Assembly: GCF_018760735.1 (NCBI RefSeq)
Contig: NZ_JAHHZN010000001.1
Coordinates: 372,001 to 436,000, forward strand
Source of the DNA: Hymenobacter piscis
GTDB taxonomy: Bacteria; Bacteroidota; Bacteroidia; Cytophagales; Hymenobacteraceae
Direction of reading: 5' to 3'
Length of the DNA stretch: 64,000 nt
Below the pieces are notes generated by a model, which saw nothing but the letters and a program-made list of their open reading frames with translations, was not told the DNA's origin and did no database searches. Position numbers and translations under genes: made by a program. Numbering within the stretch: position 1 is the first letter of the stretch; every line of letters begins with the position of its first letter. Of this stretch, positions 51,342 through 60,557 are shown in pieces.

Positions 51342-51968
51342 TCAGCAAACAGGTAAAACCAGGGCGGCCGGCCGGCGCAGGGTCCGCCGCCACTCCACGT
51401 AGCCGTACACGGCCAGGGCCAGGTAAAGAGCGTAGAGGGCGCTGGTAGGGTATAGGTGCTTGTACCAGAGAATGGGCACGTAGATGATATCGACCACTAC
51501 CCAGACCAACCAGTTTTCGAGGCGCTTGCGAATGAGCAGAAACTGCCCGGCCAGGCTACCGGCCGTAGTAAAGGCGTCCCAGTAAGGTAGGGTGGCATCG
51601 GTATGGTGCCGTAGGTAGTAGCCCAGGCCGAGCGTGAACACGACCACAAAGGCGGCGCAGCCCACCCATTCGGGGCGGGTCGTACGCGAAACGGGTAGCT
51701 GGGCGCGGTTCTGTCCGCCGTGCAGCCACTGGTACCAGCCATACAAAGCCAGCCCGATAAACACCACCTGCAGGCCCATATCGGCGTACAGGGTGCTGTG
51801 CCGGTACACGAACACGTACAGCCCGCAGCTCACGATGGCCACCGGGAAATTCCAGAGCGACTCGCGCGCCGCCAGCCATACGCAGGCAAAACCCGTCAGC
51901 ACGGCCACCCACTCCAGCGGACTTCCCCCGGCCGCGGCCGTCCAGAAAGCATATATCGACTCCGACAC
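51342..51968 (-). CDS. pnuC: PnuC-family vitamin transporter
   Basis: About 208 aa if started at GTG 51968 (SESIYAFWTAAAGGSPLEWV); ATGs at 52001/52004 would add 11-12 residues that look poorly conserved. Seven membrane helices and the signatures VWLAARESLWNFPVAIVS and RKRLENWLVWVVVDIIYVPI identify PnuC. PnuC proteins carry nicotinamide riboside; close relatives in Bacteroidota (PnuT) carry thiamine. It is upstream of the NadR-like kinase with a 56-bp gap. Confidence 0.88.
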   Translation of the reverse strand: MSESIYAFWTAAAGGSPLEWVAVLTGFACVWLAARESLWNFPVAIVSCGLYVFVYRHSTLYADMGLQVVFIGLALYGWYQWLHGGQNRAQLPVSRTTRPEWVGCAAFVVVFTLGLGYYLRHHTDATLPYWDAFTTAGSLAGQFLLIRKRLENWLVWVVVDIIYVPILWYKHLYPTSALYALYLALAVYGYVEWRRTLRRPAALVLPVC

Positions 51969-52091
51969 GCAAAAACAGCTAAAGTACGGGCAGTAAACCA
52001 TCATCGGCCAACCGAACAACCTCCCGGCCCCGGGGCCGCCGCCTACCCACAAACCCGGCGGCCAAGTGGCCAAAGCTAACGAGCATTAGGG

Positions 52092-52099
52092 TATTTTTG
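52092..52099 (+). promoter_or_regulatory. -7 box TATTTTTG of the rhodanese gene
   Basis: A perfect TAnnTTTG with 40 nt to the ATG. Confidence 0.6.
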
Positions 52100-52139
52100 C
52101 GGTATCACCGGATTTTTCCCTGTTTTTTTCCCGTCTGCC

Positions 52140-52463
52140 ATGCTGCCCGAACTCACGCCCGAAGCCCTTCACGCCCGCCTGCAAAACGGGGAAGACCTGG
52201 TGCTGCTCGACGTGCGCCAACCCGAGGAGCATGCCTATTGCCGCATCGAGGGCAGCCAGCTAATTCCGCTCGGCGAGCTGGCCCGCCGCGCCGAGGAAGT
52301 GCCCACCGACCGGCCCGTAGTGCTCATCTGCCACCACGGCGTGCGCTCCATGCAGGCGCTGGCCTACCTGCAGCACCGCCACGAGCACACCAACCTGCTC
52401 AACCTGCGCGGCGGCATCGATGCCTGGAGCCGCCGCGTGGATGCTTCCGTGGCGCTCTACTGA
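52140..52463 (+). CDS. Rhodanese-like domain protein
   Basis: A 107-aa single rhodanese domain: LVLLDVRQPEEHAYCRIEGS (CH2A-like), LIPLGELARR, the active-site loop VVLICHHGVRSMQAL with a candidate persulfide cysteine, and NLRGGIDAWSRRVD. The family transfers sulfur or handles persulfides in the cytoplasm. Monocistronic: promoter upstream, terminator downstream. Confidence 0.93.
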   Translation: MLPELTPEALHARLQNGEDLVLLDVRQPEEHAYCRIEGSQLIPLGELARRAEEVPTDRPVVLICHHGVRSMQALAYLQHRHEHTNLLNLRGGIDAWSRRVDASVALY

Positions 52464-52511
52464 TCCACTGGCCGCAGCCAAGAGCCCGGGGAATGGTAGC
52501 CATGCGCCCCA

Positions 52512-52553
52512 AAGAAAGCGCCGACTCAGGTAGATCCAGGTCGGCGCTTTCTT
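52512..52553. terminator. Bidirectional terminator, rhodanese / Ppx-like junction
   Basis: A perfect 14-bp stem AAGAAAGCGCCGAC / GTCGGCGCTTTCTT flanked by CCCC and GGGG that can extend it. Confidence 0.88.
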
Positions 52554-52574
52554 CGGGGCGGGTGCGGGGCTGCT

Positions 52575-53846
52575 TTAGGGCAGACTCAGCAGGTACCCAA
52601 TGGTGAAGTTGGCATCCCAGTCGAAGACGAACTGCTGGCAGCCGGTCGTTTCGGCCAGGGCTTTATAGATGGTCAGGCCCGCTTTGGTTTTGGCATTGGG
52701 CAGCTCGGCGTAGGCCGCCGGGGCGCTCAGAACCGTATACCGTTCCTGGCCCTGGCGGTTGATTTTGGCCAGTTCGTAGGGCACGCCCCCAATGATAAAG
52801 CACGTCTGGCGCAGCGCCGAGGGCACCTGGCGGGCGTTGCTGGTCACGTCGCGGGCCACGTCCGCGTCGGAAATTCCTTTCTGGTAGTATTTGGCACCAT
52901 ACGTATCCAGGGCTTTGGGCAGCGCGTCCTGGGTCCAGGAAATCTTGGTATTGCCCGAGCCGATATCGGCCACAAACGCCTTATCGGTGAACGTGGGCGG
53001 CAGGGCTGCTTTCAGGGCCAGGGCCCCTTCCTGCTCAGGCGTCACGGTGTTTACCACGTAACCCAGTTCCTTGAGGGTGGCAATGATGCGGCGCGTTACG
53101 GCGGCCATGGTGGCGCCGGAGCTTACCACAAAGTGGATATCCTTGCCGCCCACGCCATAGTCGAGCATCTGCCCGATGTAGCTTTTCAGGCCCTTGCGCA
53201 CATCGTCGTCGGTGGCCAGATTTTCCATGACCAGGCTGTTGCCGAAGTCCGATTTTTCCAGCTTCCAGTTCTGCTGTTTGTCTACCCGGATAATGAAGGA
53301 GTTGAAGCCGCTGGCCCCCAGTTCCACCACGCCCTTGAGCTTGCCGTTCACCGGCGCGGCAGGCTGATAGGTAAATGCCGGGGGGGCGGCAACGGCCGAA
53401 GCTGGCGCAGCAACCGGAGCTCCAGCTGGTGCCACGGCTGGGGTTACCGGCACCGATACTACCGTTAGCATAGCCGGCGCGCCTGGCGTTACCGTTATGG
53501 CCGCCGGGGTCAGGCCCAGCTGCAGGGCGCGCTGGCTGCCCACCAGCTCCCCGTTCTGGCTCATGGCCTCGCCTTCCTGCAGGGGCATGCTGCCGCCCGT
53601 GAGCAGCTCCACCTTGCCGGTAGTATGGCTGATACGTGCGCCGTTGGCCAGAGTCACGTCGCGGTCCATGGGCATGACGGCGGCCCCGCGGCGCACCACC
53701 ATCTGCTGGTTCTGCTTGATAAACCACGTCAGCGGGGCGGTCGGTGGTGTATCAATAACCGATGGGCCTTGCCCCCAAGCCAGTTGAAAAACGCCCGTGC
53801 TCAGCAGCAACAGGCAAAAAAACAGACGAAGTAGCGGTTTGAACAT
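52575..53846 (-). CDS. Exported protein: DUF6799-like module plus Ppx/GppA-like ASKHA fold
   Basis: A 423-aa protein with a clear signal peptide (LLRLFFCLLLLSTGVFQLAW, then GQ). A short repeat-like region follows (MVVRRGAAVMPMDRDVTLAN, MPLQEGEAMSQNGELV), then an Ala/Pro/Val linker. Residues ~165-423 have the exopolyphosphatase layout: GVVELGASGFNSFIIRVD (phosphate-1-like), VNTVTPEQEGALALKAALP (the conserved Glu) and AFVADIGSGNTKISW (phosphate-2-like). Ppx/GppA proteins are normally cytosolic, so export is unusual. Catalysis is unproven. Confidence 0.7.
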   Translation of the reverse strand: MFKPLLRLFFCLLLLSTGVFQLAWGQGPSVIDTPPTAPLTWFIKQNQQMVVRRGAAVMPMDRDVTLANGARISHTTGKVELLTGGSMPLQEGEAMSQNGELVGSQRALQLGLTPAAITVTPGAPAMLTVVSVPVTPAVAPAGAPVAAPASAVAAPPAFTYQPAAPVNGKLKGVVELGASGFNSFIIRVDKQQNWKLEKSDFGNSLVMENLATDDDVRKGLKSYIGQMLDYGVGGKDIHFVVSSGATMAAVTRRIIATLKELGYVVNTVTPEQEGALALKAALPPTFTDKAFVADIGSGNTKISWTQDALPKALDTYGAKYYQKGISDADVARDVTSNARQVPSALRQTCFIIGGVPYELAKINRQGQERYTVLSAPAAYAELPNAKTKAGLTIYKALAETTGCQQFVFDWDANFTIGYLLSLP

Positions 53847-54098
53847 GAGCGAAATGAAATAAATAAGTGAGCGTTGCGTGGTGAAGCAGGTTGTCCACGA
53901 TGTGCAAAAGTGTGATTTTTTTCATCAAAAGTTACACCCTTGTTCGCTCAAGCGTAATTAATACCTGTTGAACTACTATTCAGAGCGCATCAGTCCAAAA
54001 AAACGCACCTTATCGTTGCCGCCGCTGGCCCACTTATGCAGCGGCTTTGCCCAACTTCGCGGCTCCAACTACTCACGCGCTAACCTTGCCCATTCGGT

Positions 54099-56657
54099 AT
54101 GCTGCCCGCCTCTTCGTTATCCGACCGTCTGACGGCCCTCGCACTGCCCATTCTGGAGGCGTTGCCGGCGCTGCTGCGCACCCTGGAAAGCCACCCCATA
54201 GCGGTGCTGCAGGCACCGCCCGGAGCCGGTAAAACCACGGTGGTGCCGCTGGCCCTGCTGGAAGCGGCCTGGTGCGCGGGCCAGAAAATCATTGTGCTGG
54301 AACCCCGGCGGCTGGCGGCCCGGGCGGCAGCTACCCGCCTGGCCCAGCTGCTGGGCGAGCCGGTGGGCCAGACCGTGGGCTACCGCATGCGGCTCGAAAG
54401 CAAGGTATCGGCCAGAACCCGCATCGAGGTGGTCACCGAAATCATCCTCACCCGCCAGCTCCAGGACGACCCGGGTCTGGAGGGCGTGGCGGCGGTGGTC
54501 TTCGATGAATTTCACGAACGGAGCCTGCAGGCCGACCTCGGCCTGGCCCTGGCCCTGGATGCCCAGCAGGTGCTGCGGCCCGATCTGCGCCTGCTGGTGA
54601 TGTCGGCCACGCTGGATGCTGAGCGGCTGGGCCGGTGGCTGGGCGCCCCCGTGGTGAGCAGCCGGGGCCGCATGTTCCCCGTCGAAACCCACTACCTGAG
54701 CCCCCAGCGGGCCGCCGCTGCCTCCCGCCGCCCCCACGAAAAGCTCCAGGACCTGGTGCTGGTGCTCGTGCGCGAAGCCCTGCGCGACCACCCCACCGGC
54801 GACGTGCTGGTGTTCCTGCCCGGCCTGGCCGACCAGCGCCGGGTGGCCGACAAGCTGGCCTCGCTACCCGATACTATTGACATCCATATGCTGCACGGCG
54901 AACTGCCCGCCGAGCAGCAGGATGCCGCGCTGCGCCCCGCCCCGGCCGGCCGCCGCAAGGTGGTGCTGGCCACCAGCATTGCCGAAACCAGCCTCACCAT
55001 TGAGGGCGTGAGCATCGTGGTGGATGGGGGCTACGCCCGGATTCCGCGCTTCGAGCCCCGCATCGGCCTCACCACCCTCGGCACCGAGCCCGCCAGCCAG
55101 GCCGCCGCCGACCAGCGCCGGGGCCGGGCCGGCCGCCTCGGCCCCGGCACCTGCTACCGCCTCTGGACCGAAGCCGAGTTCCGGGACCTGCCCGCCCACC
55201 TGCCCCCCGAAATCCTGACCGCCGACCTGAGCCCGCTGGCCCTGGAGCTGGCCCTCTGGGGAGCCCCCGACGCCACTGCCCTGCGCTGGCTCGATGCGCC
55301 CCCGGCCCCGGCCCTGGCGCAGGCCCGGGACCTGCTCGGGCGCCTGGAAGCGGTGCTGCCCACCGGCGTGCCCACCGCCCACGGCCGGGCGCTGGCCCGG
55401 CTGGGGCTGGCCCCGCGCCTGGCCCACCTGGTGGCCCGGGGGCAGGAAATCGGGCACGGGGCTACGGCCTGCGCGCTGGCCGCCCTGCTCACCGAGCGCG
55501 ACATCCTGCGCCCCGCCGATGGCTCCTTCGGTCCGCCCGATCTGCGCCTGCGCCTGGAGGCCCTGCACACCGGCCGCGCCCCCCTGCCCGGCCTCGTGCC
55601 CGACCAGGCCGGGCTGCGCCGGGTGCGCGAGGCGGCCGCCGTGCTGCGCCAGCGGGCCGGCGCCCAGGGGCCCATTGAGCCCGATGCGGCCGGACTGCTG
55701 GCCGCCCTGGCCTACCCCGACCGCCTCGCCCAGCGCGAAACACCCGAGCGGGTGCGCCTGCTCAGCGGGCAGCGCGCCACCCTGGCGGCCGAGTTTTTCG
55801 GGCAGCAGGACCAGTTTTTTGCCGTGGCCGCCCTTGATGGCTATACCGCCCAGCCCCGGGCCAGCCTGGCCGCGCCCCTGAGTCGGGCCGAGCTGGAAGA
55901 ATACTTTGCGGGCCAGATTGAGAGCCGCGACGAGGTGCGCTGGGACGAAGCCGCCGGCCGCGTAACGGCCCGCCGCCTGCGCCGCCTCGGCGCCCTGGTC
56001 CTCTCCGACGCCCACCTGCCCCACCCCGACCCGGCCCTGGTGACCGAAGCCCTGCTGGGGGCGGTGCGGGCCGGCGGCATCGGGGCCCTGCCCTGGCCCG
56101 AGGCGGCCACCCACCTGCGGGAGCGGCTGGCCTTCGCTCACTATCATTTCCCCGAAAACTGGCCCGACGTATCGGATGAGGCCCTGCTGGCGGAACTCGA
56201 CGACTGGCTGAGCCCCTACCTGACGGACGTAAAATCCCTGGTGGCCCTGGGCCGGATTGATTTCGCGGAAGCCCTGCTGGGCCGGCTGCCGGGCGGCTGG
56301 GCCCAGCGCCAGGAGCTCGACCGCCTCGCCCCCACCCACCTGGAAGTGCCCACCGGCTCCCGCATCCGCCTTGATTACGCCGAGCCCGCCACCCCGGTGC
56401 TGGCCGTGCGCCTCCAGGAAGTGTTCGGGTTGCTCGATACGCCCACCGTGGCCGGCGGGCGGGTGCCCCTCACGCTCCATTTGCTCAGCCCCGGCTACCG
56501 CCCCGCCCAGGTAACCCGCGACCTGCGCAGCTTCTGGACCAGCAGCTACTTTGAGGTGCGCAAGGACCTGCGGGGCCGTTACCCCAAACATTACTGGCCC
56601 GAAAACCCACTGGAGGCCCAGGCCATCCGGGGCACCAAGAAGCAGAACGGTTTATAA
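54099..56657 (+). CDS. hrpB: ATP-dependent helicase HrpB
   Basis: An 852-aa DExH helicase. Motif I APPGAGKTTVVPLALL, motif Ia VLEPRRLAARAAATRL, motif II VVFDEFHERSL, motif III MSATLDAERL and motif VI ADQRRGRAGRLGPGTCYRLW are all present, followed by the HrpB C-terminal domains (FRSFWTSSYFEVRKDLRGRY-type end). Length is normal. The biological role of HrpB is poorly defined (RNA helicase activity assumed). Confidence 0.95.
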   Translation: MLPASSLSDRLTALALPILEALPALLRTLESHPIAVLQAPPGAGKTTVVPLALLEAAWCAGQKIIVLEPRRLAARAAATRLAQLLGEPVGQTVGYRMRLESKVSARTRIEVVTEIILTRQLQDDPGLEGVAAVVFDEFHERSLQADLGLALALDAQQVLRPDLRLLVMSATLDAERLGRWLGAPVVSSRGRMFPVETHYLSPQRAAAASRRPHEKLQDLVLVLVREALRDHPTGDVLVFLPGLADQRRVADKLASLPDTIDIHMLHGELPAEQQDAALRPAPAGRRKVVLATSIAETSLTIEGVSIVVDGGYARIPRFEPRIGLTTLGTEPASQAAADQRRGRAGRLGPGTCYRLWTEAEFRDLPAHLPPEILTADLSPLALELALWGAPDATALRWLDAPPAPALAQARDLLGRLEAVLPTGVPTAHGRALARLGLAPRLAHLVARGQEIGHGATACALAALLTERDILRPADGSFGPPDLRLRLEALHTGRAPLPGLVPDQAGLRRVREAAAVLRQRAGAQGPIEPDAAGLLAALAYPDRLAQRETPERVRLLSGQRATLAAEFFGQQDQFFAVAALDGYTAQPRASLAAPLSRAELEEYFAGQIESRDEVRWDEAAGRVTARRLRRLGALVLSDAHLPHPDPALVTEALLGAVRAGGIGALPWPEAATHLRERLAFAHYHFPENWPDVSDEALLAELDDWLSPYLTDVKSLVALGRIDFAEALLGRLPGGWAQRQELDRLAPTHLEVPTGSRIRLDYAEPATPVLAVRLQEVFGLLDTPTVAGGRVPLTLHLLSPGYRPAQVTRDLRSFWTSSYFEVRKDLRGRYPKHYWPENPLEAQAIRGTKKQNGL

Positions 56658-56802
56658 CTCTGCCCGGCTGGCTAGGGCCGTTTAGTCCTCACGGGCCGGC
56701 TTTCTACCTTTCAGCAAGCCTTCCTATCTATTCACCGACAACCACTTAAAACTTAACAGTAACAATTAGGTAATACGGGTAACAATTCAGTAACATTGGC
56801 TT

Positions 56803-57585
56803 ATGCAAACTTCTACCGCCTTCCTTCGGGCGCTGAAGCTGCTGCCGGCCCTGCTGCTGCTGTTACTGCACCCGGGCGCGGCCCAGCAGCTAACGGCTCC
56901 TTCTTCCGCCGCCCGCCCCAGCCAGACGAATACCTGGCTTATGTTTCTGAGCGACGTGCGCCTGAGTGCCCGCTGGGGCCTGCACGCCGAGGCCCAGGTG
57001 CTGCGCACTCACACCTCGGCGCTGGGTTTGCAGAACGTGCTGCGCGCCGGGGCCAACTACTACGCCACCGACCACCTGCTGCTGACCGGCGGCTACGCCT
57101 TTTCGCAGTCTTTTCCGGATGCGGGCTACCCCGTTCCCATCGGCCCCGAGCACCGCCTCTACCAGCAGGTGCAGTTCCACGATACCGGCAGCCGGGTGCA
57201 GGTGCAGCACCGCTACCGCCTGGAGCAACGCTGGGTGCAGCTCCAGCCCACCGCCCCCCACGTGTTCCTGAACCGCATGCGTTACCAGCTTCGCCTGACC
57301 ATGCCCCTCATCGGCAAGGAGATGGCGCCCGGCATCCCGTTCGTGACGGTGTCGGATGAGGTTTTCCTCGGGTTCGGGCGCCGCGAAACGGCTGGCCTCA
57401 TCAAGCAGAACCGCGCCTACGCTGCCCTGGGCTACCAGCTAAGCAAGGCGACGGGCATCGAAATCGGCTACCTCAATCAGCTAGTGCAGTCGCCCCGGGA
57501 AAACGGCCGCTTCGAGATGAACGAAAACCTGCAGTTTAGCCTCTGCTTCCACCCCGATTTCCGCCGCCGCGTGGCGGATGAATAA
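56803..57585 (+). CDS. DUF2490 outer-membrane barrel protein
   Basis: A 260-aa protein with a signal peptide (ALKLLPALLLLLLHPGAA, cleaved before QQ) and a barrel-like body: NTWLMFLSDVRLSARWGLHA, VQVQHRYRLEQRWVQ, FLNRMRYQLRLTMPL and IEIGYLNQLVQSPRENG. These match DUF2490, a Bacteroidota family of putative outer-membrane barrels of unknown function. A hairpin repeat follows. Confidence 0.85.
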   Translation: MQTSTAFLRALKLLPALLLLLLHPGAAQQLTAPSSAARPSQTNTWLMFLSDVRLSARWGLHAEAQVLRTHTSALGLQNVLRAGANYYATDHLLLTGGYAFSQSFPDAGYPVPIGPEHRLYQQVQFHDTGSRVQVQHRYRLEQRWVQLQPTAPHVFLNRMRYQLRLTMPLIGKEMAPGIPFVTVSDEVFLGFGRRETAGLIKQNRAYAALGYQLSKATGIEIGYLNQLVQSPRENGRFEMNENLQFSLCFHPDFRRRVADE

Positions 57586-57614
57586 TTGGCAGGATGTCGT
57601 TGTCAGTAGAGCAG

Positions 57615-57715
57615 AACGTCCTGCCGAGCGGAGCCGAGGAATCCCGCGGGCTGACGTTGAGTTACTATCACAACATCAGCACGCGGGATTCCTCGGCTCC
57701 GCTCGGAAGGACGTT
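57615..57715. repeat. 44-bp-arm hairpin repeat between the DUF2490 and SDR genes
   Basis: Arms 57615-57658 and 57672-57715 pair over 44 bp with three mismatches (CCGAGCGGAGCCGAGGAATC core). Its core is recognisably related to the GTCAT-CTGAGCG repeats at 21097, 24134 and 37833. Confidence 0.85.
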
Positions 57716-57743
57716 CCAGGCTCTGCGTTCTAAACGCTAAAAT

Positions 57744-58586
57744 CTATGACGGGAAGTCGGCCGAGTCGCCGGTGTCGGCCACGGCGGCCAGCTCCTCCAC
57801 GAGGCTGGTGAACTTCTCGCGGGCGCCTTTCACGGCGGCTTTGCCCAGGGGCAGGTGCAGGGGCGCGTCGCCTTCCTGGTGTACCAGTTCGTACATGATG
57901 CGGGCGGCGCGGTCGGGGTCGCCGGGCTGCTTGCCACTGTAGCTCTGGATGCCTTTCAGGTTCTCGCCCACGGTGCTGCGGTAGTCCTCAATGGCCGTAT
58001 CGACGTAGGTGGCCGAGCTGCCGGCCCACTCGGTGCGGAAGCCGCTGGGCTCGATGTTGGTGACTTTGATGCCGAGCGGTTTCACCTGCTGGGCCAGGCT
58101 CTCGCCAATAGCCTCCAGGGCGAATTTGCTGGCATTGTAGATGCCCACGCCGGGGAAGGTTTTCAGCCCCCCGATGCTGGTGATGTTGAGCACGTGGCCG
58201 CTCTTGCGCGCGCGCAGGTGGGGCAGCACGGCCCGCAGCACGTGCAGGGGCCCGAACACATTCACGTCGAACTGGTGGTGTACTTCCTCAGCATCGATTT
58301 CCTCGATGCTGCCCAGCGAGCCGTAGCCCGCGTTGTTGACGATAACGTCGAGGTGGCCGAGCTGGCTGATGGCGTCGGCAATGGCCTGCTTCACCTGGGC
58401 TTCGTCGGTGACTTCCATCACGAAGCCGTAGCCTTTGCCGTCTGCTTTTTTGGTAAACTCTTCGGCCTGCTCCTTTTTGCGGAAGGTGGCGGCCACTTTA
58501 TCGCCTTTTTCGAGCAGCAAATCGGCCAGCGAGGCGCCGAATCCAGAGCTGACGCCGGTAATGAACCAGTTTTTGGTGGTGGACAT
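57744..58586 (-). CDS. SDR-family NAD(P)-dependent oxidoreductase
   Basis: A 280-aa classical short-chain dehydrogenase from ATG 58586. NWFITGVSSGFGASLADLLL binds the nucleotide (TGxxxGxG); VIVNNAGYGSLGSIEEID, NITSIGGLKTFPGVGIYNAS and KFALEAI give the catalytic N-S-Y-K. The C-terminal region (IEPSGFRTEWAGSSATYVDT) resembles the retinol-dehydrogenase-like bacterial SDRs. Substrate unknown; no pathway neighbour. Confidence 0.93.
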   Translation of the reverse strand: MSTTKNWFITGVSSGFGASLADLLLEKGDKVAATFRKKEQAEEFTKKADGKGYGFVMEVTDEAQVKQAIADAISQLGHLDVIVNNAGYGSLGSIEEIDAEEVHHQFDVNVFGPLHVLRAVLPHLRARKSGHVLNITSIGGLKTFPGVGIYNASKFALEAIGESLAQQVKPLGIKVTNIEPSGFRTEWAGSSATYVDTAIEDYRSTVGENLKGIQSYSGKQPGDPDRAARIMYELVHQEGDAPLHLPLGKAAVKGAREKFTSLVEELAAVADTGDSADFPS

Positions 58587-58758
58587 ACGAAGGGTTGTTT
58601 CGATTTCGAGAAACGCCGGCCCGGTAGTCGAGCAGCGAAGTGGTTTAACTGCCGAACCGGGCCGGGGGTTTTCGGGCGGGGCCGGCATTATTACGGCGGC
58701 GTCACACAAATACAACGGTTAATCGGCGGGGCAGGCACGGAAACCCAACTTTCCGCCG

Positions 58759-58766
58759 TAGCTTTG
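58759..58766 (+). promoter_or_regulatory. -7 box TAGCTTTG of guaB
   Basis: A perfect TAnnTTTG, 35 nt before the guaB ATG. Confidence 0.65.
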
Positions 58767-58777
58767 TCCGGCAATAA

Positions 58778-60274
<1,497 letters not shown>

Positions 60275-60309
60275 GGGCACGGCCGGTTTCGGCCCGACCC
60301 TACGGCATG

Positions 60310-60341
60310 GGCCAACGCTTCCCTGGGGGGCGTTGGCCTTT
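60310..60341 (+). terminator. Terminator of guaB
   Basis: A perfect 9-bp stem GGCCAACGC / GCGTTGGCC, ending in TTTT. Confidence 0.85.
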
Positions 60342-60557
60342 TCGGTTTCCGGGCCGCCGCCACTGCAAGTGACGACGGGCACTGCTTCCCGGCCACCTGC
60401 CAGCATTGGAATACCCGGCCGGCACAGATTGGCTGGCTTCGGCGGAGTGGCCGCCGCGCCGCGCCGAGGACTTTAGCACCGCGTTGCGGTTTTCGGCTGG
60501 CAGCCCGTATCTTGTCCACCCGTTCGGTTCTCCGTTCCGCTTCCTTAGTCCCCCTAC

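Noticed and set aside
54864..56591. 575-aa minus-strand frame opposite hrpB
   Set aside because: Same shadow effect; hrpB motifs on the plus strand are complete.
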